DNA from: Bryoerythrophyllum caledonicum
Lineage: Eukaryota; Streptophyta; Bryopsida; Pottiales; Pottiaceae
Length of the DNA: 64,000 nucleotides
NCBI GenBank assembly: GCA_963971425.1
Contig: OZ020526.1
Span: forward strand, 19,807,173-19,871,172
Direction: 5' to 3'
The notes under the pieces were generated by a model. The model was not told the DNA's origin. It searched no databases and was given only the letters and a program-made list of their open reading frames with translations. Made by a program: the position numbers and the translations under genes. Within the stretch, counting starts at the first letter, position 1; the number at the start of each line of letters is the position of its first letter. Shown piece after piece: positions 21,370-33,504 of the stretch.

Positions 21370-23162
21370 TTGCACCAATATGAAGAAGGATATGTATGTA
21401 CAGAGCATAAATGATGGCCCTCCCTAGGATCCTCCAAATTATCACTACACACAACGCTAATGAATCTACACACATCTTTATAGATTGTATAAATGTATTG
21501 TATCTATTGATAACACAAATAACACACCCTACCCTTCACAATAACCACCCCGACCAAGCCATCATAACATCTATGGTTTGAATGCTTCAAAATTGCACAC
21601 AAATCACAACCCTCTTAAGATTAGAGCACATGTCATTATAGAAGGAAACGAACAAGCGGATAAACTAGCTAAAGAAGGACTAGGTAAATCCCATAAAAAT
21701 GCCAAACACCCCCATGAACATGCCCAGGACTACTACCTCCAAAGAAAAACTTGGTCTTCTATGGAAGGCACCCCAGACAAAGGCCCCATTAGATTTTTGG
21801 ATAAATATCACAAAAAACAAGATTTGATCAACAACCTTGACCTAATCTCATAAAACTTCCCGAAAATAGACAAATGGACCGGTAATAACAACATTGATAA
21901 ATGAACTCTCTACAAACTTTTGGAAAAATCCCACAATTACATATTCACAAAAAACATGCCTTATTTTCTATTGGACAATATACAGAAAATGCCCACAAAC
22001 AACTCTTCTTTGGAATAGAAATATTTCCATCCATAGCATGCCCAATATGCACATCCACGGACCCGGACACATGGCTACACGTATTCCTCAAATGCAAATG
22101 CAAAAACCATCACATACACTCTCTAATCGTCAAAAGGCACAATAAAGCGGTATGGGAAATCCGTAAACAAAGAAGAAGAAGAAGAAGAAGAAGAAGAAGA
22201 AGAAGAAGAAGAAGAAGAAGAAGAAGAAGAAGAAGAAGAAGAAGAAGAAGAAGAAGAAGAAGAAGAAGAAGAAGAAGAAGAAGAAGAAGAAGAAGAAGAA
22301 GAAGAAGAAGAAGAAGAAGAAGAAGAAGAAGAAGAAGAAGAAGAAGAAGAAGAAGAAGAAGAAGAAGAAGAAGAAGAAGAAGAAGAAGAAGAAGAAGAAG
22401 AAGAAGAAGAAGAAGAAGAAGAAGAAGAAGAAGAAGAAGAAGAAGAAGAAGAAGAAGAAGAAGAAGAAAACACGGTCCTTACATGGCTACTTCCATGCAC
22501 ATGTGGAATCCAAAGATGTCAATGTAATGCAAGATTTAAACCAAACATACTATGCGTCAAAGGACTACAATATAAAGACCCTCCACTAGACCACATGATT
22601 ACAAACCTTATTATCCAATTTATTGAATTGAAATATTGTAATGACAATTTTTTCCAACAAGCAGTTGAAAACAAAATTTATAGATACCAACCACTTATCA
22701 ATGACATTGGAGCTCTTGGTTGAAAAGCTGACCCCCCTATTGTCATTGCCGCTGGAGCTAGAGCCACTACCTTTATTCCTTCTATGAAAAGTCTCGAAGA
22801 AATATTATATATCTCCATGAATTCAATCAACACCATAATTTGCTATCCAACACGGAATGTCCATTCTTCTATTCAAATGCGAACTGGAAAATAACCAACT
22901 TCTCCTAGAATTAAATGATACCCCTTAAAACCTCTTAAAAACACACATTTAATCTTTACATATCACTTCTTCGATTCGAGCCATGTGGCTCTGGTTGGTC
23001 CTTGGTCTCTAATTACTGGTTCTTTGTTACATAGTGTCTACCCTTGAGAGCGGGGAGTAGTATTGTATTACCAAACCTATGTCTGGTGGACATGGATTTA
23101 GTGGTGGAACAAACACTCTATACACTCTGGCCCCCTTCGAAGACTGGAGTTCTTCTTCTTCT
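21370..23162 (+). mobile_element. LINE copy C (RNase H to 3' tail), 5'-truncated
   Basis: The plus strand encodes decayed RNase H sequence (IDCINVLYLL, then KIRAHVIIEGNEQADKLAKE at about 21610-21690), then the segment DKGPIRFLDKYHKKQD and a C-terminal zinc knuckle of form CX2CX9HX4C (CPICTSTDPDTWLHVFLKC, about 22045-22100). The 3' untranslated end from about 23035 runs to GACTGGAGTTC followed by TTC repeats at 23149-23162. Frames are broken by several stops and frameshifts. Within it a GAA array replaces part of the coding sequence. Confidence 0.85.
22171..22469 (+). repeat. (GAA)n microsatellite, about 99 units
   Basis: An uninterrupted run of about 299 bp of AGA/GAA, one of the longest perfect trinucleotide runs one would expect in a window this size. 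It sits inside the LINE coding region between codons for WEIRK and ENTV. In the related copy at 28985-29075 the same position holds about 60 bp of unique coding sequence, so the array replaced it. The polyarginine and polyserine frames crossing it are artefacts. The complementary strand is TTC, like the tail of this LINE family. Confidence 0.97.
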
Positions 23163-23726
23163 TACAAAGGAGAACACTCATCCAAACAACGTGACTTCCC
23201 TTTCTTAGAAAACAAATCATTGTACTAGTTTTCTAAAGATTGAAAATGGACAACAAAGGATGTAGTACTTCCTAATGCACATGTAAAGTCCTATTAAAAT
23301 AAATAGGGGAACGAGCCATCTTAAGGGAAGCTTGATTATACAGTCTAATTTTAGCTGTAATGTTATTTCATTAGGACGCATTGCATTATCATCCACTCAA
23401 GCTATAACTCATCCAATTTCTTTCACACCTCTATGAAATTAGACCTGGTAGTTTTTCTGAAGGGCGTACATCTGAGATGTGGATTTCTACGACAAGCAGA
23501 GATGTTGATGCCAGTGTTCGAGCAGTTTATCCTGTGACTAAGGAATGACGTGTCGCAATTAATCTTCCGGTGAAGAGGAGAATTTTTGCACTTTTTTGCA
23601 TAGTACAAGTATATTTAATCCTTTAGGGTTAATCATGGGCAGAATCTACTAGGGTCATAGATTATGTTGTTCATCATCAAGGTAATGGGTACATTCCGCC
23701 CATGGTCGCTTGAGCCTTGTCCTTAA

Positions 23727-24657
23727 CCCCTAAAGAACCAAGTGTCAAAAATGACATTTTGAAGGTTCGGTCAAGTTCCTATGGCGTCAATTACTAACAT
23801 TTTTCTTTGAAATTTTACTGTATAAGAACATTACCAAAACCTTAGTGGGAATTTTTTTCCTCCTAAATCCAACATTTAATGAAAAGTCATAGGGTCTTGA
23901 ATTTCAAATGGGGAGAGCGGGCAAGTCGGGCACGTCCAAAAACTTTTGCTAGGACATTCTATTGAATGTGAGATTTTCATTAGTGGCAAGTAATATTACT
24001 TCCCTTCATATTGTAATTTTTTTTTTTGTCTTTAGTGGAAATAGCATATTAATCCAAGTCAAACATTTCCACACATTGTCACACATTGTCACACACTGTC
24101 GGACAAGGTACTAAAAAAACTTCTTCCTTTCCACCTAAAACTTAGAGATCTTCATATTTTATTTTTTAATATTTTTTACACAACAACATGATGGTGTAAA
24201 CCTTCTTATTGACCATTTGGATTATCATTCTAAAACATATTAAGTTCACAAAAAAATAAAACTTCAATTGGAATTTTTTAACCTCCACTACTTGCACAAT
24301 TTCTTTGAATATGTTACACCCCTCCTCTACCTCTAAAAATTGGTGTATAAGGAACTAACATCATACTTAACACAATGGAAATGGAGTTAGACCTTGTCTA
24401 GTGCAAAAACTTGACACCAAGTGTAGTCAAAGTCTATTGATCCACTCAACACATGGAAGAAAATGGACCATTTGTTTGACTTTAATTTGTGTCGTCAAAG
24501 TTTATGAAATTTTGTGAGTATGTTACTTAATAAGTCTTAATTGAGATCCTACGATAAAACTGAAAACACAAGTTTTTGTTTTCTTCTTTATTCATTGCAC
24601 TCAAATCCAACAATTTTGAAGTATTTTTTGTATGAAACTGACACGATACCTTAGGGG
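23727..24657 (+). mobile_element. piggyBac-like TTAA MITE, family P1, copy 2
   Basis: TTAA at 23723-23726 and 24658-24661; ends CCCCTAAAGAACC and CCTTAGGGG. The interior is collinear with 30342-31286 and related to 10294, 53339 and 60941. No coding capacity. Confidence 0.88.
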
Positions 24658-24661
24658 TTAA

Positions 24662-24885
24662 CCCTTAAACGTAAGAAGGAGCCACTAGTGGCCATAGTAT
24701 TCTACATGTGTAATGTCTTGTTTGAACATGATAAGATTAAGATATTGAAATGACCTCCAAATGAAAGTTGTTAGTTGAAGAATCTACAATCCATAGTTGA
24801 AATTCTTGATAACTTGAATCAATTTTATATATTCTACAGAGTAAATACATGCCTATGTTTTCGGTTCCCAAGTGACGTTTAAGGG
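24662..24885. mobile_element. piggyBac-like TTAA MITE, family P3
   Basis: The ends CCCTTAAACGT and ACGTTTAAGGG are perfect 11-bp inverted repeats, with TTAA on each side (24658-24661 and 24886-24889). The left TTAA is the same one that bounds the P1 element. The duplicate locus in copy B (31287-31290) has TTAA followed directly by GGTGTC, that is, an essentially empty site. Length 224 bp. Confidence 0.88.
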
Positions 24886-24970
24886 TTAAAGAGTTAAGGT
24901 GTCAAAGATAGGACTTTTGAATAGCAATTCTTATCGACAAGATGATGGTTTGCACCACTTTTCAAACTAA

Positions 24971-25514
24971 GGTAGAGGCACCCAATTCCGATCGGCCACC
25001 CAATTCCGATTAGTAGTGTATGCATGGCATGGTGCATGAAAATGGCAAATGCATGTAATGGTGCATGAAGAGACCAAAAACGAATACGTCAAAATCTGAA
25101 AATAATAGTCATTGTCAGCATTGGGCCATGAAGTGTGCAATTTTGGGTTGCTCCACCTCAATTGACCTCTCATTGGTGACATTGCCCCAAAAGTTGAACA
25201 AGGCCAATCGGCATTGGGTACCCTCCATGAGTTGGTTATCCATGGCATGTCTTCTCTCTTTTTGCTCACTCTCATTTCTTGGCATTGGGCAAAGGAGGGC
25301 ACTAAATCTCACCTACTCTTTAGTTTGATTATGGGCTCCGGTGGTTTTTGGGCTTTTAAATTCTATATCAATTGCAAATCTTAGAGATTAAATTTGAAAA
25401 AATAATTGTTGAGTTTCATTTCTAATGCCGCATCTTTCTACATAAATGTTTTTGACATACAATGTCATTTGAGTCCCCAACTGGCTTAAGTGATCAGAAT
25501 TGGGTGCCTCTACC
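24971..25514 (+). mobile_element. MITE family G, copy 3
   Basis: Ends GGTAGAGGCACCCAATTCCG and its complement finishing CTCTACC at 25514, with CTAA on the left and TTAG on the right. Opposite orientation to the copies at 6981 and 14455. Confidence 0.88.
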
Positions 25515-25844
25515 TTAGGTCTCTCTCCCCACTTTTGTTGGAAATAAATTATGTTTCTCAACTTGTACATACGTCATGGACGATGCTGATGATGTTGTGG
25601 AGTTCATGTGTTGCACAAACTAACCCTAAAGGACCAAGGCATTTTAGAGGAATCTCTACTCCATTGATTGAAACGTGCAAAAAATATTGTTTTTGGAAAT
25701 GTAACCGCAGGTTCTGCTTCTAAACTTATATGAAATGATGTGGTAAAAAAATCGTGAAATTTTGAAATAGAGATTGAAAGGTATTTACAGTCAAAGTGAA
25801 AATAATTGTCCCTTGAATTGGGCACTTGGTCCTTCAGATGTTAA

Positions 25845-26646
25845 CCCTTTAGCGCCCAGGAAGCCCGAAATGGGACTCCGGAGGTGCTAAAACTCAATTT
25901 GCATGAAATCCATGAGGAACTAGGCTTTGAGATACGAGGTTCATAATTGCGCATTCATTACACAAACACTCTCCAGCAATTAGATCATGATTTGGATTTG
26001 TAGAACTCTTGGAAAAGCTAGGAATACAACACAAACTACACCATATACACTCAAAAACAGTGAATACAGTGAATTCCATGCCACATACTATGTCGTATTT
26101 ACACACATGCACATTGATTTTGGTCTTAAATTTTGATTGAACTTCATCCTTAAGACATTCTTCATTGTCTTGTGATTGTCGATCTCTCTCCTCACATACA
26201 AAACTTCCGTTTTGATTCATACAAGGTTGGAACATTTTTGTATACATTCAAATAGGAAAAAGCAAAAAAACCACCAATAATTGTGTATAGATATTTTCTT
26301 CACATGTGATATATCAATGCGAAGCTATCAACCTAGTGCACATGTGAACCGCTCTAGTTCAAAGTAAAAAAAACTCTTGCAAGAATCTATTGATGGTTAA
26401 AGTAGTACACCCTCCAAATTCCACTGTTTTCACTACCAATACATGGTAACTTTAAACACTGTAATCTATGTCATCAACAATTGGATGTTGTGCAAAATTT
26501 CCCCGAATTTGAGGTCAAGGGTTAAGTTCAATTTTGTAAGGTTAGATATTAATAAGAGTAATTGTATTTCCATCAAATCCGGTTCAAAGAAAAAAAAATC
26601 AGCAGAAATCTTGGTTTTTCCAGAAACATCCCTCGGCAGTAAAGGG
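25845..26646 (+). mobile_element. piggyBac-like TTAA MITE, family P2, copy 1
   Basis: TTAA at 25841-25844, left end CCCTTTAGCGCCCAGG; right end GGCAGTAAAGGG followed by TTTA (a mutated TTAA). 802 bp, almost the same length as the clean copy at 54796-55596. The long minus-strand frame at 25894-26247 recurs in other copies but has no known domain. Confidence 0.87.
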
Positions 26647-27281
26647 TTTAGAAGGACACTACTCAACCAGTAAATTCTAAATGTTGCTTCTTCCCCTTTT
26701 TCCTTTGAGACTGATGTCCACTTTGACAAATCAGTTGAAAAGGGGGAAGGTTGTTGAGACTGACTTTGTGGATGTGCTTGTCATTTGACCCTGGAAATCA
26801 CGTGTGCACATTACATATGCATCTAAGTTTACAACTTCTTGCTATGTCAGGGCAGTTTTTTGAAAATCCTTTCTATAAAACCATTTATTGCTTGTATGAT
26901 GTTCCTGAGTCATTGGCATAAAGCATGCGCTCTCATATTCACCTTCTGACAGTATAATCCATTAGTTTCTATACATGTTTACAGTGTGCTGATGATGACC
27001 CCAACTTTGGATGTTTTCTGGAAGACCAAAGCAATGGAATGCTGAGCTGGATGACCCAAACAAAAACAATCCAGGAAAAGAAAAGGAAAAAAAAAAGAAA
27101 GAGGTATGTTTGCTCCACCACTAAATTATACCCACAGGACATAGGTTAATCCTTTATTGATAAGGTGGCTATGATTGATGGGACAATCTATGAGCGTAAT
27201 GGACTATGTAGAATATCGTATAACCCATTCATGGATTTCCCATCATCTACAGCGACCTCGCCCTTCAAGGGTAAGGCGCGG

Positions 27282-27543
27282 ACAAGATATCCCCATGCTC
27301 GGACTAACCCGAGGTGGGCCCCATCTTCATTGCAAGGGGTCATATTTGTGGCCCTCTTATTTTGGGGGGTCCAGAGGCTTTTTTGGGATTTTTTTGACAA
27401 AATTGGAACCTACGGCTATTGTTAACCATAGTGAACCTTCTTTTGCTGTAAATAGGGCCCCATCCAGAAACAAAATAGGGGCCGGGTTTGGCCCCACCAT
27501 CTTGTGGCCCCATGTGGTAAGTCCGAGCGTGGGGATATCCTGT
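27282..27543. mobile_element. Small TIR element, family K, copy 1
   Basis: Inverted ends ACAAGATATCCCCATGCTCG (27282) and CGAGCGTGGGGATATCCTGT (to 27543). The duplicated copy is at 36404-36664, so it predates the segmental duplication. No coding capacity. Confidence 0.7.
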
Positions 27544-28077
27544 CAAATCGCAAGGGTTAATAGTATCAAAATGCTTCCCCTCTCAAGGGTAGAATATGAT
27601 TTGGACAATATGCCATTTGTCAGTTTGGCAAGTTGGTTGTGTTTGTTTCTTCAAAATACCAATTCCAAACGCTACAATAGGAGTTGGTGTATGATATCAT
27701 TCAGAATTAGCTTTTAGACCAGTCCAGAGAACATACTGTAAATGATGCGGAACAGTAGCACGTACTGTAGACAATTTCAACATTTTATATAAGTACTGAA
27801 GCATTTTAATGATAGGTTTACAAAAAGGACATGTGGGAGTTGGTGTCCATGTAGAAGATGCTGTAGAGTAATGTCTTTGCTTTGTAAAGGAAGGTATAAC
27901 TGCATACTCTATGTGTTTTCTTTTTCTTTTTGCATAATTTTGTCTGTTGGAAATGATTGAGATGAAGTTTTATAACTTCATTTCTTCTTCTTCTTGTTAC
28001 TAAAGTTTCTGTAAATGGCCCCAGGTGTGTAGGACAATTGCAAAGTACAGGATTCTGAGGTTCAATGATGTACAGTA

Positions 28078-28937
28078 CAGTAGGGGGCAAAAAGATTGGC
28101 GTTTTTGCATTTCAGCAGAAGAAAAAATCAAGTCTACAATCTTTTAAAATGCACCTAAGGCACAAAAATTGTCCTCTACCTACCAAATTTGAAACTTGGG
28201 TTCTTTTAAAAGCTGATTACCGAAGGTAGTGGTTGATATTCACACCCAAATTTCAGGTTTGCATATTTGGACTTGTGAAAGAAAAAAATTATGATTTTTG
28301 GATGCTTCGCAAAGCTATTGCAAAGGCATCCCCAAAAAAAAACATTTTTTGAGCATTTCTACAATTTTCTATGAATTTTTAAGAACGAAGGCTTAGAGTG
28401 GCCAATAACCGCTCATAGAGTCATGGTGTTCATGAGAGGTTGGATTCTGAAAATAGAGCACTTGTGCACCAATTTGAACCAATCAGAAGTTCTCAATTTT
28501 CCCAAGCATGGGCGGAATTAGAACAAGCTTGGACACTTTCTGAAGCCAGGCTCGTTGGTTTCTGACACAGAGCCCCGGAATGTAGGGTGCGACAATTGGA
28601 ACTGCACGGAAATATCAACCACTACCTTATGTGCAAAGTTTCTTGGCCTAATCATTTACCAAAATGGTTTTATAGCTAATTTACCAACTAGTACCCTTTT
28701 CAACATGAATTTGAAGGTACATTCTAATTTGCAAATTAGACAACTCATGTTTCAAAAATCAAAATATTGTCATGGTGCTTTGTTTAACATAGATATTACA
28801 CGAAAGCATCATCTACTTGTTGATTTGAAGGTTTCCACTTGTCCTAAAACATTTGAAGTGTAAGTTTGAAAATAACAATCATTTGATTGTATAAGCAACA
28901 TTACCTTTGCAGTTTAGACCACATAACTTGTTAAAGT
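28078..28937 (+). mobile_element. 5' part of a second Tc1-like family, copy A
   Basis: TA at 28076-28077 is followed by CAGTAGGGGGCAAAAAGATT, a typical Tc1-like end. The sequence matches 39127-39573 in copy B, apart from about 370 bp (28230-28620) present only here. It is cut off at the junction of the two duplication units, before any transposase coding sequence. Confidence 0.6.
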
Positions 28938-28944
28938 TGACATG

Positions 28945-29777
28945 AATTGAGTTGCAAATGTGAGACCTTATCTCACCTTTCGAGGGTAGAAACCCGTAAA
29001 CTAATAATATACTCCAATAAATCATGGTGCTTTATACTTATAAATGGCCGAACCTTCAACAACAAACCACAAGAAAACACGGTCCTTACATGGCTACTTC
29101 CATGCACATGTGGAATCCAAAGATGTCACTGTAATGCAAGATTTAAACCAAACATACTATGCGTCAAAGGACTACAATATAAAGACCCTCCACTAGACCA
29201 CATGATTACAAACCTTATTATCCAATTCATTGAATTGAAATATTGTAATGACAATTTTTTCCAACAAGTAGTTGAAAACAAAATTTATAGATACCAACCA
29301 CTTATCAATGACATTGGAGCTCTTGGTTGAAAAGCTGACCCCCTTATTGTCATTGCCGCTAGAGCTAGAGCCACTACCTTTATTCCTTCTATGAAAAGTC
29401 TCGAAGAAACATTATATATCTCCATGAATTCAATTCAAAGGACATTTACAAAAATCAACACCATTGCTATCCAACACGGAATGTCCATTCTTCCATACAA
29501 ATGCAAACTAGAAAATAACCAACTTCTCCTAGAATTAAATGATACCCCTTAAAACCTCTTAAAAACACACATTTAATCTTTACATATCGCTTCTTGGATT
29601 AGAGCCATGTGGCTCTAGTTGGTCCTTGGTTCTCGGTTACATAGTGTTTACCCTTGAGAGCGGGGAGTAGTATTATATTACTAAACCTATGTCCAGTCGA
29701 CATGGATTTAGTGGTGGAACAAACACACACTCTATTCACTCTGGCCCCCTTCAAAGACTGGAGTTCTTCTTCTTCTT
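28945..29777 (+). mobile_element. LINE copy D (C-terminal coding end and 3' tail)
   Basis: The frame 28947-29330 encodes the LINE C-terminus: NKSWCFILINGRTFNNKPQ, ENTVLTWLLPCTCGIQRCHC and NARFKPNILCVKGLQYKDPP, matching the minus-strand LINE at 59423-59064. The 3' untranslated region follows to GACTGGAGTTC and TTC repeats ending at about 29777. It is the counterpart of 22470-23162 in the tandem duplication. Confidence 0.85.
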
Positions 29778-30341
29778 ACAAAGGTGAACACTCATCCAAA
29801 CAACGTGACCTCCCTTTTTTAGAAAACAAATCATTATACTAGTTTTCTAAAGATTGAAAATGGACAACAAAGGATGTAGTACTTCCTAATGCACATGTAA
29901 AGTCCTATTAAAATAAATAGGGGAACAAGCCATCTTAAGGGAAGCTTGATTATATAGTCTAATTTTAGCTGTAATGTTATTTCATTAGGACGCATTGCAT
30001 TATCATCCACTCAAGCTATAACTCATCCAATTTCTTTCACACCTCTATGAAATTAGACCTGGTAGTTTTTCTGAAGGGCGTACATCTGAGATGTGGATTT
30101 CTACGACAAGCAGAGATGTTGATGCCAGTGTTCGAGCAGTTTATCCTGTGACTAAGGAATGACGTGTCGCAATTAATCTTCCGGTGGAGAGGAGATTTTT
30201 TGCACTTTTTTGCATAGTACAAGTATATTTGATCCTTTAGGATTAATCATGGGCGGAATCTACTAGGGTCATAGATTATGTTGTTCATCATCAAGGCAAT
30301 GGGTACATTCCGCCCATGGTCGCTTGAGGCCTCGTCCTTAA

Positions 30342-31286
30342 CCTCTACAGAACCAAGTGTCAAAAATGACATTTTGAAGGTTCGGTCAAGTTCCTATGGT
30401 GTCAATTACTAACAGTTTTCTTCAAAAAATTTACTGTATAAGAACATTACCAAAACCTTAGTGGGAATTTTTTTCCTCCTAAATCTAACATTCAATGAAA
30501 AAGTCATAGGGTCTTGAATTTCAAATGGGGAGAGCGGGCAAGTCGGGCACGTCCAAAAACTTTTGCTAGGACATTCTATTGAATGTGAGATTTTCATTAG
30601 TGGCAAGTAATATTACTTCCCTTCATATTGTAAAAAAATTAGTTGTCTTTAGTGGAAATAGCATATTAATCCAAGTCAAACATTTCCACACATTGTCACA
30701 CATTGTCACACATTGTCACACATTGTTGTGCAAGGTACAAAAAAAACTTCTTCCTTTCCACATAAAACTTAGAGATCTTCATATTTTATTTTTTAATATT
30801 TTTTACACAACAACATGATGGTGTAAACCTTCTTATTGATCATTTGGATTTCCATTCTAAAACATATTAAGTTCACAAAAAAATAAAACCTGAATTGGAA
30901 TTTTTTAACCTCCACTACTTGCACAATTTCATTGAATACATTACACCCCTCCTCTACCTCTAAAAATTGGTGTACCAGGAACTAACATCATACTTATCAC
31001 AATGGCAGTGGAATTAGACCTTGTCTAGTGCAAAAACTTGACACCAAGTGAAGTCAAAGTCTGCTGATCCACTCAACGCATGGAAGAAAATGGACCATTT
31101 GTTTGACTTCAATGTGTGCCATCAAAGTGTATGAAATTTTGTGAGTATGTTATTTAATAAGTATTAATTGAGATCCTACAGTCAAAACTGTAAACAAAAG
31201 TTTTTGTTTTCTTCTTTATTCATTGCACTAAAATCCAACAATTTTGAAGTGTTTTTTTGTGTGAAACGGACATGATACCTTTGGGG
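30342..31286 (+). mobile_element. piggyBac-like TTAA MITE, family P1, copy 3
   Basis: TTAA at 30338-30341 and 31287-31290; ends CCTCTACAGAACC and CCTTTGGGG. It is the duplication partner of 23727-24657. It contains a short CACATTGTCA tandem at about 30685-30725. Confidence 0.87.
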
Positions 31287-31363
31287 TTAAGGTGTCAAAG
31301 ATAGGACTTTTGAACAACAATTCTTATTGACAAGATGATGGTTTGCAGCAGTTTTCAAACAAA

Positions 31364-31866
31364 GGTAGAGGCACCCAATTTCAATCGGCCACCCAATTCC
31401 GATTAGTAGTGTATGCATGGCATGGTGCATGAAAATGGCAAATGCATGTAATGGTGCATGAAGTGACCAAAAATCGATACCTCAAAATCTGAAAATAATA
31501 GTCATTATTAGCATTGGATCATGAAGTGCAATTTTGGGTTGCTCCACCTCAATTGACCTCTCATTGGTGGCATTGCCTCAAAAGTCCAACAAGGCCGATC
31601 GGAATTGGGTACCCCCCATGAGTTGGTTATCCATGGCATGTCTTCTCTCTTTTGCTCACTTTCACTTGGTGGCATTGGGCAGAAGAGGGCACTAAATCTC
31701 ACCTACTCTATAATTTGATTATGGGCTCCGGTGGTTTTTGGGCTTTTAAATTCTATACCAATTGCAAATCTTTGAGATTAAATTTGAATTTTTTTTTGTT
31801 GAGTTACATTCCTAATTCCGCAGCTTTCTACATAAATGTTTTTGACATACAATGTCATTTGAGTTC
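31364..31866 (+). mobile_element. MITE family G, copy 4 (right end deleted)
   Basis: Starts GGTAGAGGCACCCAATTTCA at 31364 and follows 24971-25514, but stops at about 31866 (GTCATTTGAG), where copy A continues to its right terminal repeat. The right end and about 40 bp of flank were lost in copy B. Confidence 0.82.
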
Positions 31867-32172
31867 TACTGGAAATAAATTATGTTTCGCAACTTGTACA
31901 TACATCATGGATGATGATGGTATTGTGGAGTTCATGTGTTGCACAAACTAACCCTAAAGGACCAAGGCATTTTAGAGGAATCTCTACTCCATTGATTGAA
32001 ATGTGCAAAAAATATTGTTTTTGGAAATGTAACCGCAGGTTCTGCTTCTAAACTTATATGAAATGATGTGGTAAAAAAAGCATGAAATTTTGAAATACGG
32101 TTTGAAAGGTAATTACAATCAACGTGAAAATAATTGTTCCTCGAATTGGGCACTTGGTCCTTCAATTGTTAA

Positions 32173-33504
32173 CCCTTTAGCGCCCAAGAAGCCCAAAATG
32201 GGATTGCGAAGGTGCTGAAACTCAGTTTGAATGAAATCCATGAGGAACTAGGCTTTGAAATACAAAGTTCAGATTTGTGCATTCATTACACAAACACTCT
32301 CCAACAATCAGATCATGATTTGGATTTACAGAACTCTTGGAAAAGCTAGGAATAGAACACAAACTACACCATATACACTCAAATATAGTGAATACAATGA
32401 ATACTATGCCACAAACTATGTTGTACTTCACACACATGCACATTGATTTTGGTCTTAAATTTTGATTGAACTTCGTCTTTAAGACATTCTTCATTGTTTT
32501 ATGATTGTTGATCTCTCTCCTCACATACAAAACTTCTGTTTTGATTCGTATAAGGTTGGAACGTGTTTGTATACAATCAATTAGAAAAAAGCAAAAAAAG
32601 TCACCAATAATCGTGTACAAATATTCTCTTCACATGTGATATGTCAATGCGAAGCTATCAACCTAGTGCACATGTGAACCGCTCTAGTTCAAAGTAAAAA
32701 GAACTCTTGCAAGAATCTATTGATGGTTAAAGTAGTACACCCTCCAAATTCCACAGTTTTCACTACCAATATATGGAAACTTTAAACACTATAATCTATG
32801 CCATCAACTGTTGGATGTTGTGCAAAATCTCCCCACAGTTTAGGTCAAGGGTAAAGGGCCGCTTCACACTATGCCCAAGTCGAGAGGCCGACCGTCAAAA
32901 TGAGTGGCCAAACTATGGTGAGAGGCCAAACTTTTTTGCCAAAAAAATACATTAAATAATATAGATTGAAGGTTTGGCCGGTCATGGTGTGAAGCCCCAA
33001 AGGCCAAGTCCAAAGTCCAAACCCCATATCATTACGCCAAAAAAAATCAGCCAAAAAATTCAGCCAAAAAAAATTAGCCCAAAAATTTGGTCTCTTTCAT
33101 CTAACGGTCTAGATCTTGTCACTTTTTGATTATTTTAATAAAAAAAATTGACGGACTCTCAATTGTAGTTTGGGTCGACCAAAATGGGCGACCCAAGTTT
33201 TGCTCGAGAGGCCGTCGCTTTGGCGCCAAAACAACCCAAAAGTGTTGCCATGTAGGACGACGGCCTTTGGAGTTTGGGCACAAGTGTGAAGGCCCAAAGT
33301 CCGGACTTTGGCCATTCTAGCAATCTCATTGGTGGAAATCGACGAACTCTCGACTTGGCCACCAAGTGTGAAGCGGCCCTAAGTTCAATTTTGTAAGGCT
33401 AGATATTAATATTAGGCATTGTATTTCCATCAAATCCGGTTCAAAGAAAAAAAAAATCAGCAGAAATCTTGGTTTTTCCAGAAACATCCCTGGGCGGTAA
33501 AGGG
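32173..33504 (+). mobile_element. piggyBac-like TTAA MITE, family P2, copy 2 (interrupted)
   Basis: TTAA at 32169-32172, left end CCCTTTAGCGCCCAAG; right end GGGCGGTAAAGGG to 33504, followed by TAAA. Without the 526-bp insert at 32855-33380 it is about 806 bp, as in the other copies. Confidence 0.87.
32855..33380. mobile_element. 526-bp TIR element nested in the P2 MITE
   Basis: Ends AGGGCCGCTTCACACT and AGTGTGAAGCGGCCCT are perfect inverted repeats of 16 bp; further similarity (CCAAGTCGAGAG) extends inward. The empty site in copy A reads GGGTTAAGTTC (26518-26528); here GTAA lies to the left and AAGTTC to the right, so the target duplication is 2-3 bp (TAA type, with one base changed or lost). 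No coding capacity. Confidence 0.85.

Larger units (their letters stand above)
22470..28937 (+). repeat. Tandem segmental duplication, copy A
   Basis: This 6.5-kb block is collinear with 28985-39575, differing by eye at a few positions per hundred. The order in both is LINE 3' part, P1 MITE, family G MITE, P2 MITE, a short TIR element, and the 5' part of a Tc1-like element. Copy A lacks three insertions found in copy B and has one (24662-24885) that copy B lacks. It ends inside the Tc1-like element, where copy B begins with LINE sequence. Confidence 0.9.

Noticed and set aside
21901..22527. Long polyarginine frame (plus) and polyserine frame (minus) across the GAA array
   Set aside because: Both are translations of a perfect trinucleotide repeat inside a dead LINE; the flanking sequence on the right is out of the LINE frame.
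27175..27717. 180-codon plus-strand open frame, recurring at 36297-36839
   Set aside because: It spans a small TIR element within the segmental duplication, shows no recognisable domain, and the two copies are expected to match because the block was duplicated.
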